NCBI GenBank assembly: GCA_017516865.1
Contig: JAFXAU010000031.1
Coordinates: forward strand, 124,001-188,000
Direction of reading: 5' to 3'
Length of the DNA: 64,000 nucleotides
From: Bacteroidales bacterium
GTDB lineage: Bacteria; Bacteroidota; Bacteroidia; Bacteroidales; UBA1715
Shown: positions 1 to 9,139 of the stretch, piece by piece
How positions within the stretch are numbered: the stretch's first letter is position 1
How the letters are laid out: every line of letters begins with the position of its first letter
Made by a program: the position numbers and the translations under genes
Notes under the pieces: generated by a model
Databases searched by the model: none
What the model was told of the DNA's origin: nothing
Seen by the model: the letters and a program-made list of their open reading frames with translations, nothing else

Positions 1-777
1 GCCAAGCGACAATTCCTTGCACAATCGCTGCGCCATGCCAATCGCATCGTTATCGTCAACGCGGATAATGCCGTCAACTAAATTTTCGGGATACAAACCA
101 GGAATAATTTCGTCGGACAAACCTTGAATCTTGTGCGGACCGAGCGATTTTCCCAATGTAAGAATTGACGACTGCAACGGCTCGAGAGCAAACATTTTTG
201 CATTATGCTTGTCTTTGAAATATTTTCCACAGCCATGCAATGTCCCCGCCGTTCCCACACCGGCAATGAAGCACGGAAATTCATTGATTTTTGCCTCAAT
301 TTCGGGAGCGGTCATTTCGTAATGGGCAATCATATTATATTCATTTTCAAACTGATGCGTAAGAAAATAGCCTTGTTTTTCGTATTCGGCAGCTTTTTCG
401 AACGCCGCCTCAAAATTTTCGGTCAATTCGAGGTGGGCGCCATACAAATGCAACAATTTGAATCGCTCCTTCGACATAAATTTCGGAATACAAATCGTGC
501 ACGGATTCCCCAAATACCTTGACACTGCGGCAAACGAAATACCCATATTTCCGCTGGTGACCTCGCAAATTGGTGTATGCTCGTCAATCTGCCCAGTTTC
601 GTACGCATTTTTCAAAATATAATATGCCACACGGTCTTTTATAGAGCCCGAAAGATTGTACCATTCAGCCTTGATGTAGGCGTATTTTTTCTCGCCTTTA
701 AACTGATAGTTTATTTTTATGAGCGGCGTATTGCCAATCAATTTCAGTAACTGTTCAAATTTTTTCTCGAAATTCAT
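1..777 (-). CDS. Cysteine synthase-family PLP enzyme (3' end beyond the window)
   Basis: A fold-type II pyridoxal-phosphate enzyme of the cysteine synthase / O-acetylserine sulfhydrylase family. The frame is open from the ATG at 777 to the window edge, giving 259 residues, so roughly 50 C-terminal residues are missing compared with the usual ~310. Visible motifs: GNTPLI (15-20), the PLP lysine K47 in SGSIKDR, the substrate loop TSGNMG (74-79, CysK has TSGNTG) and the phosphate-binding loop GVGTAGT (173-179). The family makes cysteine from O-acetylserine and sulfide, but some members act on other amino acids, and the M for T change in the substrate loop means the exact substrate is not settled. 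A -7 box lies just upstream at 796-803. Confidence 0.85.
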   Translation of the reverse strand, partial: MNFEKKFEQLLKLIGNTPLIKINYQFKGEKKYAYIKAEWYNLSGSIKDRVAYYILKNAYETGQIDEHTPICEVTSGNMGISFAAVSRYLGNPCTICIPKFMSKERFKLLHLYGAHLELTENFEAAFEKAAEYEKQGYFLTHQFENEYNMIAHYEMTAPEIEAKINEFPCFIAGVGTAGTLHGCGKYFKDKHNAKMFALEPLQSSILTLGKSLGPHKIQGLSDEIIPGLYPENLVDGIIRVDDNDAIGMAQRLCKELSLG

Positions 778-795
778 ATTCCTCGAAATTTTTTG

Positions 796-803
796 CAAAA
801 GTA
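796..803 (-). promoter_or_regulatory. -7 promoter box for the cysteine synthase-like gene
   Basis: On the minus strand this reads TACTTTTG, matching the Bacteroidota -7 element TAnnTTTG, 19 bp before the ATG at 777. No convincing -33 TTG is seen at the right distance. Confidence 0.4.
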
Positions 804-836
804 ACCTTTTCTCTCACATTATGATACGAAAACCAC

Positions 837-844
837 TAACTTTG
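837..844 (+). promoter_or_regulatory. -7 promoter box for the DUF3089 gene
   Basis: TAACTTTG matches TAnnTTTG and ends 18 bp before the ATG at 863. Because it lies downstream of the more distal in-frame ATG at 719, it supports the shorter start. No clear -33 element. Confidence 0.45.
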
Positions 845-862
845 TCAACAAAATCAACGACA

Positions 863-1849
863 ATGAAAACAAAAAAATTACTCGGTGTCATTTCCATCTT
901 TTTTATTCTTTGTTCTATCGGCTACGCCTTGTTTACGGTTTTGAAAAAAGGCAAGACTGCCGAAACACAATCTGTTGAAGTGATTCCTACCGCTCCCGAT
1001 TACGCCGATTCCACCATGTGGTTCGTTACCGAAAACGACACCACCGGAACTGGCGCCGATGTGTTCTACATTGTTTCCACATGGAAATTGGACTGGCTTA
1101 CTGCCGACGGACAAATCTGTCATTATGCCGACGTGCAAAACGAAGAGCACCGCAACGATATGGCTAAAGAAATCAGCCGAATTGCCGAATACATGGCGCA
1201 AGGAAACAATTTCTACGCTCCATACTATCGCCACATTACGTTGGATTCGTGGGCAACACGCAACGAAGACACCATACACCGCCGTGCACAACTTGCCATG
1301 AGTGACGTGAAACAGGCGTTCGACCACTTTCTATCTCGTCGCGACAATTCACGTCCGTTGATTCTTGCTGGTTTTAGTCAAGGGGGAATGGCAGTCGTGG
1401 AACTGCTGAAACACATGGACGACGAAACATACAAACACCTCGCAGCCGCATACGTGCTTGGCTACAAGGTCACTCCGCAAGACACTGCACAGAGCAGACA
1501 CATCCGTGCCGCCCATGACTCCGCCGACGTTGGCGTAACCATCTGCTACAATTCGGTGAAAGACGTGAAATACGTGCAACCTATTCTCAGCGACCAGTGC
1601 ATAATGTGCATAAACCCCGTAAACTGGCGTACCGACGCAACTCCAGCCCTGCTCCACGACAGCATAACGGTTACAATGAATCCCGAATACAACGTGTTGG
1701 TGCTCACAAATTACGAAGGTGCTGAATATAAGCCCGTTATGAACTTCATAAACGTGGGCGACGTTCACAGTTGCGAGCCGTGGCTTTACAAAGAATGTCT
1801 GCAACGCAACATACAATTGCGGACAAAAATGTGGAGAGGACAAAATTAG
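863..1849 (+). CDS. DUF3089 family alpha/beta hydrolase, membrane-anchored or exported
   Basis: 328 residues when started at 863. An in-frame ATG at 719 would overlap the opposite-strand gene and read through its promoter region, so it was rejected. The N terminus (MKTKKLLGVISIFFILCSIG) is a hydrophobic signal anchor or signal peptide. The body matches DUF3089, a lysophospholipase-like alpha/beta hydrolase family: nucleophile elbow GFSQGG with S172, and a late histidine H302 in DVHSC suited to the catalytic triad. The substrate is unknown. It stands alone between a divergent PLP enzyme and a convergent PAP2 gene, its stop overlapping the PAP2 stop by 4 bp. Confidence 0.8.
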   Translation: MKTKKLLGVISIFFILCSIGYALFTVLKKGKTAETQSVEVIPTAPDYADSTMWFVTENDTTGTGADVFYIVSTWKLDWLTADGQICHYADVQNEEHRNDMAKEISRIAEYMAQGNNFYAPYYRHITLDSWATRNEDTIHRRAQLAMSDVKQAFDHFLSRRDNSRPLILAGFSQGGMAVVELLKHMDDETYKHLAAAYVLGYKVTPQDTAQSRHIRAAHDSADVGVTICYNSVKDVKYVQPILSDQCIMCINPVNWRTDATPALLHDSITVTMNPEYNVLVLTNYEGAEYKPVMNFINVGDVHSCEPWLYKECLQRNIQLRTKMWRGQN

Positions 1850-2412
1850 TTCCGAAAACGAAGTGACAACTTCTTCTCCGTAAAATATAACGCCGTTGCC
1901 ACACAACTGCCCAACACGGCTCCGCAGAATATGTCGGCAGGATAATGAACGCCGAGGTACATTCGTGTGTAACAGATGAGAATTGACCAAGCAAAAAAGA
2001 AAATCGTCCACATACGTTCTTTCAAATAGAGCGACGCACCCACGGCAAAGGCAAACATATTAGCCGCATGCGACGACACAAAGCCATACATTCCTCCCCT
2101 ATATCCATTCACGATATGGACAAAACTACCTATCTCCAAATTATGCGTCGGACGATAACGACAAATCACTTTTTTGAAACACTCCGTTGAAATTAAATCG
2201 GACAAACCGATGGCTATGCCGACAACACAAACGGAAATCAGCATGTTTTTCCAACCATATTTACGATACAATAAATAAATTGCCGCAAGATACACGGGAA
2301 TGGAAGCCCATGCCTTCGATAAATTATAAAAAACAATGTCAAGAAATGGCGAATTGGCACCATTTATAAACAACAACAATTGCCGGTCAAATGATTCTAA
2401 CGTATCTATCAT
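1846..2412 (-). CDS. PAP2-family membrane phosphatase
   Basis: 188 residues with several hydrophobic segments. The three phosphatase motifs of the PAP2 / lipid phosphate phosphatase superfamily are all present: K80-x6-R87-P88, SSHA (113-116, catalytic H115; most members have PSGH), and R150-x5-H156-x3-D160. Such enzymes dephosphorylate membrane lipids such as undecaprenyl pyrophosphate or phosphatidic acid at the inner membrane; the specific substrate cannot be read from sequence. The start codon overlaps the end of obgE (ATGA-type 4-bp overlap), so it is probably co-translated with obgE and transcribed from the adk-obgE side. Confidence 0.85.
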   Translation of the reverse strand: MIDTLESFDRQLLLFINGANSPFLDIVFYNLSKAWASIPVYLAAIYLLYRKYGWKNMLISVCVVGIAIGLSDLISTECFKKVICRYRPTHNLEIGSFVHIVNGYRGGMYGFVSSHAANMFAFAVGASLYLKERMWTIFFFAWSILICYTRMYLGVHYPADIFCGAVLGSCVATALYFTEKKLSLRFRN

Positions 2413-3398
2413 TCATTCAACAATTTCCAAAGTTTGTCCTTCAGTTCGACCAAACCGATTTGCGCAACCGAAGAAATAAAAACAGTCTCGATTGGAGGCA
2501 AATTCTTCGCAATTTCAGCCTTAAGTTCATCATCGAGCATATCGCATTTTGAAATCGCCAACAGACGAGGTTTGTCGAGCAATTCAGGATTGTACAACTG
2601 CAACTCGTTCAACAACACATCGTATTCTTTTACAATGTCGTCGCTGTCGGCAGGAATGAGGAACAACAAGACCGCATTTCGTTCAATATGCCGCAAAAAT
2701 CTCAGTCCCAAGCCCTTACCTTCGTGAGCGCCTTCAATAATTCCAGGAATGTCTGCCATGGCAAACGAAACTCCGTCTCGGTACGAAACAATTCCCAACT
2801 GCGGAACCAAGGTTGTGAACGGATAATTTGCAATTTTCGGTTTTGCCGCCGAAACGACGCTCAACAACGTGGATTTTCCAGCATTAGGAAACCCGACAAG
2901 ACCGACATCGGCAAGAACCTTCAGTTCAAGAATAAACCAGCCTTCCTTACCAGGTTCGCCAGGCTGTGCATAGCGAGGTGTTTGATTTGTCGCCGATTTG
3001 AAGTTCAAGTTTCCCAAACCGCCACGACCGCCTTTCAAAAGAATCTTTTGTTCGCCGTCTTCGGTAATTTCGCACAGAACTTCTTCTGTTTCAGCATCTT
3101 TGGCAACTGTTCCAAGCGGAACTTCAATAATCACATCGTCGCCGTCGGCACCAGTGCTGCCTGCGCTTCCGCCACAGCCGCCGTTTCCGGCGAACAAATG
3201 TTTTTGATAACGCAAAGCCAACAGTGTCCACACATTTCGACTTCCACGTAAAATAATATGTCCACCACGACCGCCATCGCCGCCGTCGGGACCACCCTTT
3301 GCCACAAATTTCTCACGATGAAGATGAGCAGAGCCAGCCCCGCCCTTTCCCGAGCGGAGAAAAATCTTTATATAATCGACAAACGAAGAACTTGGCAT
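2409..3398 (-). CDS. obgE: Obg family GTPase
   Basis: 329 residues, a ribosome-associated essential GTPase acting in late 50S assembly. The glycine-rich Obg fold occupies residues 1-160 (for example the GGDGGRGG stretch near 40-46). The G domain follows: P loop GFPNAGKS (169-176), switch I NYPFTTL (191-197), G3 DIPG (216-219). There is no C-terminal OCT domain, so this is the short form. It sits between adk upstream and the PAP2 gene downstream, overlapping the latter by 4 bp. Confidence 0.96.
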   Translation of the reverse strand: MPSSSFVDYIKIFLRSGKGGAGSAHLHREKFVAKGGPDGGDGGRGGHIILRGSRNVWTLLALRYQKHLFAGNGGCGGSAGSTGADGDDVIIEVPLGTVAKDAETEEVLCEITEDGEQKILLKGGRGGLGNLNFKSATNQTPRYAQPGEPGKEGWFILELKVLADVGLVGFPNAGKSTLLSVVSAAKPKIANYPFTTLVPQLGIVSYRDGVSFAMADIPGIIEGAHEGKGLGLRFLRHIERNAVLLFLIPADSDDIVKEYDVLLNELQLYNPELLDKPRLLAISKCDMLDDELKAEIAKNLPPIETVFISSVAQIGLVELKDKLWKLLNE

Positions 3399-3415
3399 AG
3401 AGCATTTTTTAATAA

Positions 3416-3451
3416 AAAAGTGGAAATGCTACATAGTACACTCCCACTTTT
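3416..3451 (-). terminator. Possible terminator between adk and obgE
   Basis: Inverted arms AAAAGTGG (3416-3423) and CCACTTTT (3444-3451) are separated by 20 nt and followed, on the minus strand, by a T-rich stretch. The long loop makes it a moderate candidate; it would attenuate rather than fully separate adk from obgE. Confidence 0.4.
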
Positions 3452-3462
3452 GTCGTTTTCAA

Positions 3463-4035
3463 TTAAAATTTGTCACACACGGCGCAAATTGATGCGAAAA
3501 TGTTGTCGATAGTTCCCACACCCTTGATTTCCTTCAATTTACCTTGTTTTGCATAGAAATCTTTTACAGGAGCGGTTTCGCTATTGTACACCTTGATACG
3601 ATTCATAATAACATCCTCGTTTTGGTCGTCGGCACGGCCAGAAACCTTTCCGCGTTCCAACAAACGTTTAACCAACTCAGGAGTATCGACTTCCAACGAA
3701 ATCATACAAGAAACCGCAATGTTGTGTTTTGCCATCAAATCGTCCAAAGCAACTGCCTGTGCAGTAGTACGTGGGAAGCCGTCGAAAATGAATCCGTTTC
3801 CTTTTGCGTTTTCGGCAATTTTCTTCGCCATCATTCCAATCACAATATCATCGGAAACCAACTCGCCTTTTTCGATTTTTGCCTTGGCCTGAAGACCGAG
3901 TTCCGTTTGAGCCTTCATTTCGGCACGCAACAAGTCACCGGTTGAAATGTGACACAATTGATATTTTTCTACGATTTTGTCTGACTGAGTTCCTTTTCCT
4001 GCTCCCGGAGGGCCGAATAATACTAAATTTAGCAT
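3463..4035 (-). CDS. adk: Adenylate kinase
   Basis: 190 residues, ATP:AMP phosphotransferase of the cytosol. P loop GPPGAGKGTQ (8-17) and FDGFPRT, typical of the family, are present. The LID is the short version without the zinc-binding insertion, and the length matches the ~190-residue forms of Bacteroidota. A minus-strand -7 box lies at 4091-4098, and obgE and PAP2 follow in the same direction. Confidence 0.96.
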   Translation of the reverse strand: MLNLVLFGPPGAGKGTQSDKIVEKYQLCHISTGDLLRAEMKAQTELGLQAKAKIEKGELVSDDIVIGMMAKKIAENAKGNGFIFDGFPRTTAQAVALDDLMAKHNIAVSCMISLEVDTPELVKRLLERGKVSGRADDQNEDVIMNRIKVYNSETAPVKDFYAKQGKLKEIKGVGTIDNIFASICAVCDKF

Positions 4036-4090
4036 AGATAAAATTTAAAATGTTTAACATTATGCGAAAGACTGTTTCCTTCGACGAATG

Positions 4091-4098
4091 CAAATGTA
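4091..4098 (-). promoter_or_regulatory. adk: -7 promoter box for adk
   Basis: Minus-strand TACATTTG, a perfect TAnnTTTG, 55 bp upstream of the adk start. No good -33 match. Confidence 0.45.
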
Positions 4099-4128
4099 AG
4101 AAAATTCACGACATAAAGAAAAAACATA

Positions 4129-4159
4129 TTGATTTTCCCTTTATTTCTTATTATATTTG
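4129..4159 (+). promoter_or_regulatory. Promoter of the SprB-repeat protein gene
   Basis: -33 TTG (4129-4131), a 20-bp spacer, and -7 TATATTTG (4152-4159), 27 bp before the start codon. This is a textbook Bacteroidota arrangement and is divergent from the adk promoter. Confidence 0.6.
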
Positions 4160-4186
4160 TCGAATGAACTGTAAAATGATGAAGAT

Positions 4187-6523
4187 ATGAAAAAAGCATT
4201 ACTAACCCTCTCCTGCATAGGATTGGCACTATTTGCCAGTGCTCAAAAAAATAATCTACAAATTGACACTGTAACAACACAAGACCCCTGGTCGGAAACA
4301 TACAATATAAGAATAGCGTACGACGATAGTTGCGAAGACATTGACGGAGACAATATTTCCGACGGCTGGCAAGGGAACAGCAGGACACTCATTACAAGTT
4401 CATTTTGGGACACTCCACAAATAGAAAAAGGACAAAGTTTTTCATTCATTTTTTCGGGGACAGCAAAATATACGGGATCATTCGGAGTCTATTTAGCATG
4501 GCAGACCGAAAAAGAACAATGGACTGCAATGTCCGAAACAAAGAAAATTGACGTTAAAGAAGGAGAACACTTCGATTTTACGAATTATTTAACCATTGAA
4601 ACTGCCCCGTCCGATACGTCTTTGCCATATTTGGTTTTAATTGCTTACAAAGACAATAATTCAAGTTCAACTTCCACTAATTTCAACAAGGACGACATTG
4701 AACTTACACTGACAACAATGAACCTCAGATTTTTCGATACAAATGAAACCATTTATATTCCTATCCCAAATCTTACCATAACATTGGGAGATAAAATCGA
4801 ACCAATAGATTTAAAAGAACATTTTATATCGAATGAGCCGCTCACATTTGAATTATTTTCTGAACCCATGCAAGAAGAAGGAGAAGGAATGGCTGCGGAC
4901 TTTGTACTGATTGATGGACATATTCTTAGCGTCATTCAATATGGCCCTGGATTTGGAATGGCACGTTTTTGGGCAGAAGGTTATGAATCTGGTTCTGCAG
5001 ATGGTTCGTTCGAAATTACCATAAAAGAACCCGAAGGCTACGAAGCACCCGAATGCGAGTTAGAAGTTGAAGAAACAATTACAGAACTAAGCTGTTTCGG
5101 CACTCGCGACGGTAGCATCGAACTAAAAGTTTCGGGCGGTGTGGAACCGTATACATACAAATGGAACACAAACAGAACAAGTAACGGAATCTACAACATG
5201 CCCGAAGGTATGTATTCCGTCATCATTACAGACTCTGTCGGATGTACAACCAGCAAAAGATTTTGGCTTGGCGAGCCATACTTTGACATTTCTTCGACAA
5301 TCACATCAACGGCATGCGAAGAAAATAATGGTGTAATTGCACTTGATGATTGGTATTCCGACGTCACTTATACTTGGGATGACGGAGAAACGGGCACCTA
5401 CCGTACAGACCTTGCCGCCGGTGCTTACATAGTTACAGCGACAAAAGACGGATGTTCTAAAAAAGACACCATTTTTGTCAAAAACGACTATGCTCCTTCT
5501 ATTTCGCTTGCCGAAGTTAAGGAAGCCGACTGCCAGAAAGCCGAAGGTGCAATTCTCGTAAACGTAACAGGAGGAACGCAACCATTGACGTATGCTTGGA
5601 ACGGCGAAAAACAGGAAGATGCGGATTTGGAAAATGCAAAACCAGGATTGTATACTCTCGAAGTAACCGATGCCATTGGATGTAAATCTTATTTCCAAGC
5701 TGAAATTCCGTCAAAATCATTCAACATGCAACCAGAAATTGCATCTATCACCATCGGCGAGGAATCTCACGACGTGCTTGTCGTTTGGCAAAAAGAAAAG
5801 ACTGAATACATTGATTTTTACACAATCTACCGTGAACAAAACGATAATCCAGGCAAATTCGACACGCTTGGAACTGTTCCGTACAGCAACATAAGCGTCT
5901 ATGCCGACGAAATTGTCAACCCAATGCAGGATTCATGGCGTTACAAGATTTCCGCTACCGATTTCTGTGGAAACGAATCGCCTATGGGATACGGAGAAAA
6001 TAAATCAATCCATTTGGATTTCAACCTAACGGAAGACAAAATTATCAATCTTTTCTGGGACGCTTACGAAGGTAAAAACTTCGACCACTACACCATTTAT
6101 AAGATAACGGCAAAAGGTAAAATCAAAGTTGCCGACGTTCCTGCAAACGTGACAAGATATTCAGAAAAACTCGAATACGGTGTACGTGGCTACTGCATCG
6201 GTGTAAACTTCACGAATCCAATCGACGTAACTACATACTTGAAAGCAGAAAGCGGTCCGTTCGCTCTTGCAATAAGCAATATTGCCGAAATTGAAAATAA
6301 CAGCATTGAAACAGCCGAACAGCTGAGCGCACGCGTCTGGACGCAACAAGGTACTATTGTTATTGAAAACAACGCACTACAAACAATAAACGTATACGAT
6401 ATTATTGGAAACAAAATTGCTACAGACAACTCAAAAAGTCTAAATGTAACTATTCCAATCTCAAAACAAGGCGTTTACATTGTCGTTGTCGGCAACGAAG
6501 CATTTAAAATAATTATGAATTAA
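4187..6523 (+). CDS. Secreted SprB-repeat protein with type IX sorting domain
   Basis: 778 residues. An N-terminal signal peptide ends around LFASA (residue ~19). Residues 20-290 resemble nothing I can name. Three SprB-type repeats follow, starting near residues 302, 376 and 447, each with the pattern of a leading Cys, G-I/S-I, a Y-x-W strand and a trailing G-C. Residues ~510-690 look like fibronectin-III-like beta repeats. The last ~65 residues (VYDIIGNKIA... GVYIVVV) form a type A T9SS C-terminal sorting domain, directing passage through the outer membrane and anchoring or release at the surface. An adhesin or gliding-associated surface role is inferred from the repeats only. Its own promoter is at 4129-4159, and the stop codon lies in a 7-bp-period repeat tract. 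Confidence 0.8.
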   Translation: MKKALLTLSCIGLALFASAQKNNLQIDTVTTQDPWSETYNIRIAYDDSCEDIDGDNISDGWQGNSRTLITSSFWDTPQIEKGQSFSFIFSGTAKYTGSFGVYLAWQTEKEQWTAMSETKKIDVKEGEHFDFTNYLTIETAPSDTSLPYLVLIAYKDNNSSSTSTNFNKDDIELTLTTMNLRFFDTNETIYIPIPNLTITLGDKIEPIDLKEHFISNEPLTFELFSEPMQEEGEGMAADFVLIDGHILSVIQYGPGFGMARFWAEGYESGSADGSFEITIKEPEGYEAPECELEVEETITELSCFGTRDGSIELKVSGGVEPYTYKWNTNRTSNGIYNMPEGMYSVIITDSVGCTTSKRFWLGEPYFDISSTITSTACEENNGVIALDDWYSDVTYTWDDGETGTYRTDLAAGAYIVTATKDGCSKKDTIFVKNDYAPSISLAEVKEADCQKAEGAILVNVTGGTQPLTYAWNGEKQEDADLENAKPGLYTLEVTDAIGCKSYFQAEIPSKSFNMQPEIASITIGEESHDVLVVWQKEKTEYIDFYTIYREQNDNPGKFDTLGTVPYSNISVYADEIVNPMQDSWRYKISATDFCGNESPMGYGENKSIHLDFNLTEDKIINLFWDAYEGKNFDHYTIYKITAKGKIKVADVPANVTRYSEKLEYGVRGYCIGVNFTNPIDVTTYLKAESGPFALAISNIAEIENNSIETAEQLSARVWTQQGTIVIENNALQTINVYDIIGNKIATDNSKSLNVTIPISKQGVYIVVVGNEAFKIIMN

Positions 6524-6584
6524 TTGTACATTGTGAATTATGCATTGTGCATTGTAAATTACGCATTGAGCATTAAACATTACG
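6511..6584. repeat. Degenerate 7-bp-period repeat tract
   Basis: Two heptamers (AATTATG, AATTAAT) cover the last codons and the stop of the preceding gene. After 4 nt there follow eight contiguous heptamers at 6529-6584 of the form (C/A)ATT + 3 nt, such as CATTGTG, AATTATG, CATTACG. It fills almost the whole gap to the phosphorylase gene. The same family occurs at 9117, 20561, 50293 and 59557. Confidence 0.75.
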
Positions 6585-6594
6585 CACTATTATT

Positions 6595-7776
6595 ATGGAT
6601 GTTTTTTCAAAGAATTCTGAAGTAAAATTGATAGAATTGCAAAATGAACAAGAGGCATTGTTATCGAAACGAAATGTGCCATCAAATGACTACAACGGCA
6701 TTTATCAACGTTTCGAAAATCCCGTGCTGACAGACAAACATATTCCTCTTTCGTGGAAATTTGACTTAAATCTTAAGAGGAATCCACTTTTGTTACAGAG
6801 AATCGGTGTGAACGCCGTTTTCAACGCGGGAGCGATGAAATTCAACGGAAAATATCTGCTCTGTGCCCGCGTAGAAGGCTGGGACAGAAAATCATTCTTC
6901 GCCATTGCCGAAAGTCCTAACGGAGTTGACAACTTCCGTTTCTGGGACGAACCTATTCTTTTGCCCGAAACCGAAAATCCCGACATAAACGTGTACGACA
7001 TGCGTCTCACAAAACACGACGACGGCTACATCTACGGAATTTTCTGCACGGAACGCAAGGACCCCGACGCACCTGCCGGCGACACAAGTTCTGCAGTGGC
7101 AAATGCCGGTGTGGTCCGTACAAAAGATTTGAAAAAATGGGAACGTCTCCCCGACCTTATCTCCAACAGCGGCCAACAGAGAAATGTGGTCATGTTTCCG
7201 CATTTTGTAAACGGCAAATATGCTCTCTACACGCGTCCGCAGGACGGATTCATCGAAGTCGGTTCCGGCGGTGGAATCGGATTCGGTTACATAAAAGATA
7301 TGACTAATCCTGTAATTGAGGACGAACATATTTTCAGTAACAAAGAATATCACACCATTTATGAACTGAAAAACGGCATGGGCCCCGCTCCCATCAGAAC
7401 AGGAAAAGGCTGGTTGAATCTTGCTCACGGCGTACGAAATACCGCGGCTGGACTACGCTACGTGCTTTATATGTTTTTGACCGATTTACAACAACCCGAT
7501 AAAATAATTGCACAACCGGGCGGATATTTCCTTGCTCCACAAGACGAGGAACGCATTGGCGACGTATCGAATGTGGTGTTCTCTAACGGCTGGATTGCCG
7601 ACGAAGACGGCACCGTATTCATATACTACGCTTCGTCTGACACACGCATGCACGTTGCAGTAAGCACCGTTGAACGACTGCTCGACTATTGTCAGAACAC
7701 ACCATCCGACGGACTAAGAACTGGGAAATCCGTTGAAAACATTATAAAACTGATACAAGGCAACTCACTCCTCTAA
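6595..7776 (+). CDS. mgp: 4-O-beta-D-mannosyl-D-glucose phosphorylase (GH130)
   Basis: 393 residues, cytosolic (no signal peptide). It matches the GH130 subfamily 1 phosphorylases that convert mannosyl-glucose plus phosphate to mannose 1-phosphate and glucose. The proposed general acid is D135 in VYDMRLT, corresponding to the Asp described for the Bacteroides fragilis enzyme. Length is normal for the family (~390). The cellobiose 2-epimerase gene is 146 bp downstream, so the two enzymes form the known pathway mannobiose -> mannosylglucose -> mannose 1-phosphate. In B. fragilis the same two genes flank a sugar transporter next to a mannanase; both are missing here. Confidence 0.9.
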   Translation: MDVFSKNSEVKLIELQNEQEALLSKRNVPSNDYNGIYQRFENPVLTDKHIPLSWKFDLNLKRNPLLLQRIGVNAVFNAGAMKFNGKYLLCARVEGWDRKSFFAIAESPNGVDNFRFWDEPILLPETENPDINVYDMRLTKHDDGYIYGIFCTERKDPDAPAGDTSSAVANAGVVRTKDLKKWERLPDLISNSGQQRNVVMFPHFVNGKYALYTRPQDGFIEVGSGGGIGFGYIKDMTNPVIEDEHIFSNKEYHTIYELKNGMGPAPIRTGKGWLNLAHGVRNTAAGLRYVLYMFLTDLQQPDKIIAQPGGYFLAPQDEERIGDVSNVVFSNGWIADEDGTVFIYYASSDTRMHVAVSTVERLLDYCQNTPSDGLRTGKSVENIIKLIQGNSLL

Positions 7777-7859
7777 AGGACGAACCAAACGTACAAAACG
7801 GCCGCTGCCTTGGTAACTGCAACAAACAGAAACCGATGCTGTGTATAAATTATTTATGT

Positions 7860-7877
7860 GGATAACATGATTTATCC
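7860..7877. promoter_or_regulatory. Inverted repeat, candidate operator upstream of cellobiose 2-epimerase
   Basis: Arms GGATAA (7860-7865) and TTATCC (7872-7877) with a 6-bp spacer. The element covers the place where the -33 box of the promoter with -7 at 7890-7897 should lie, which fits a repressor or activator site. Function is inferred from position alone. Confidence 0.35.
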
Positions 7878-7889
7878 TAAAGAAAAGTA

Positions 7890-7897
7890 TATTTTTG
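7890..7897 (+). promoter_or_regulatory. -7 promoter box for cellobiose 2-epimerase
   Basis: TATTTTTG matches TAnnTTTG and lies 25 bp before the ATG at 7923, so the epimerase gene may have its own promoter apart from the phosphorylase. Confidence 0.45.
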
Positions 7898-7922
7898 CTA
7901 TTGTGTTAAATACGACAATATT

Positions 7923-9119
7923 ATGTTTACAACAAAGGCTCACGAATTTGAAAAAGAACTGAAAAATGTGCTTTCGTTTTGGTCAGAAAAGGCAATTGAC
8001 CCGAAAACGGGGCAGTTTTATGGAGAAATAGACCACTACGGCACGCCAGAACCCGAAGCACACAAGGGTATTATAATGTATTCCCGCATTTTGTGGACAT
8101 TTGCCGCAGCATGCCGTTTCTATAAAAACAATGATTATAAGGAATTTGCCGACAAAGCACGTTCGTTCATCGAAAATCATTTTTTTGACAAGAAAAACGG
8201 CGGCGTGTATTGGGAAACCGACTGCGACGGTACCGTGATTGTAAACAAAAAACAAGTTTATGCCGAGGCTTTCACTATCTACGCCTATGCAGAATATTTT
8301 CTTGCCTTCGGCGACCAGTCGGCACTGGATTTTGCAATGGATTTGTTCAACAAACTCGAAACTATCTGCCTCGACAAGAAAAACGGCGGCTATTTCGAGG
8401 CATTTTCCGAAACCTGGGACAAACTCGACGACGTTCGTCTGAGCGACAAAGATTTGAATGAGCCTAAAGGAATGAATACAAATCTTCATGTGCTTGAAGC
8501 ATATACGACGCTGTACGAAGCGACAAAAGACGCTCGTGTAGGCAAGGCCTTGAAAGACGAAATCCTACTCTATTTGAACACGATTGTCGATAAAAACAAT
8601 CACGTAACAATCTTTTTCTCAGAAGATTGGCAACCAAAAACAACGGAAATATCATATGGTCACGACATTGAATCAACATGGCTGATTTGGGAAGCAGCCG
8701 AACAGCTGAACGACAAGGCGTTACTTAATGAAATCCGCCCAAAAATCCTCGCCATGGTCGATACATTTATTGCCGAAGGTTTCGATACAAAAACAAATTC
8801 CACCTGGTACGAGTATTTTCCTAAAACCGGCAAACGCGACAGCGACCGTCACTGGTGGGTGCAAATTGAAGCTGTTGAAGGACTTGCCAACGCATACGAT
8901 ATGACGGGCGACAAAAAATATCGCGACCTTGCGCTCAAACAATGGGACTACATACACAAAAACGTCATTGACCGCGTTCACGGCGAATGGTTCTGGAGAA
9001 TCGACGATGACGGATTTCCCGTTGACAGCGAACCTAAAATGGGAATGTGGAAATGCCCCTACCACAACGGCCGAGGCTTGATGCACATGATTCGTGAAAT
9101 GAGGAAATGGGAAAAATAA
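7923..9119 (+). CDS. Cellobiose 2-epimerase
   Basis: 398 residues of the N-acylglucosamine 2-epimerase superfamily ((alpha/alpha)6 barrel), cytosolic. It reversibly converts a beta-1,4-linked reducing-end glucose to mannose, for example mannobiose to mannosylglucose. The signature sites of cellobiose 2-epimerases are visible: H247 and E250 in YGHDIES, H310-W311-W312 in RHWWVQIEA, and H381 in CPYHNGR. These correspond to the two catalytic histidines, the glutamate and the Trp pair of the Ruminococcus albus enzyme. The neighbouring GH130 phosphorylase makes mannobiose, rather than cellobiose, the likely physiological substrate. Confidence 0.92.
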   Translation: MFTTKAHEFEKELKNVLSFWSEKAIDPKTGQFYGEIDHYGTPEPEAHKGIIMYSRILWTFAAACRFYKNNDYKEFADKARSFIENHFFDKKNGGVYWETDCDGTVIVNKKQVYAEAFTIYAYAEYFLAFGDQSALDFAMDLFNKLETICLDKKNGGYFEAFSETWDKLDDVRLSDKDLNEPKGMNTNLHVLEAYTTLYEATKDARVGKALKDEILLYLNTIVDKNNHVTIFFSEDWQPKTTEISYGHDIESTWLIWEAAEQLNDKALLNEIRPKILAMVDTFIAEGFDTKTNSTWYEYFPKTGKRDSDRHWWVQIEAVEGLANAYDMTGDKKYRDLALKQWDYIHKNVIDRVHGEWFWRIDDDGFPVDSEPKMGMWKCPYHNGRGLMHMIREMRKWEK

Positions 9120-9135
9120 TGTTCAATGCGTAATT
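9117..9135. repeat. Short 7-bp-period repeat at the epimerase stop codon
   Basis: Read on the minus strand: AATTACG, CATTGAA, CATTA. The array begins exactly at the TAA of the epimerase gene (9117-9119) and covers most of the gap to the Plug-protein gene. Confidence 0.5.
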
Positions 9136-9139
9136 ATAA

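Noticed and set aside
719..862. Longer start for the DUF3089 protein
   Set aside because: It overlaps the opposite-strand cysteine synthase-like gene and lies upstream of the -7 box; the signal anchor starts at 863.
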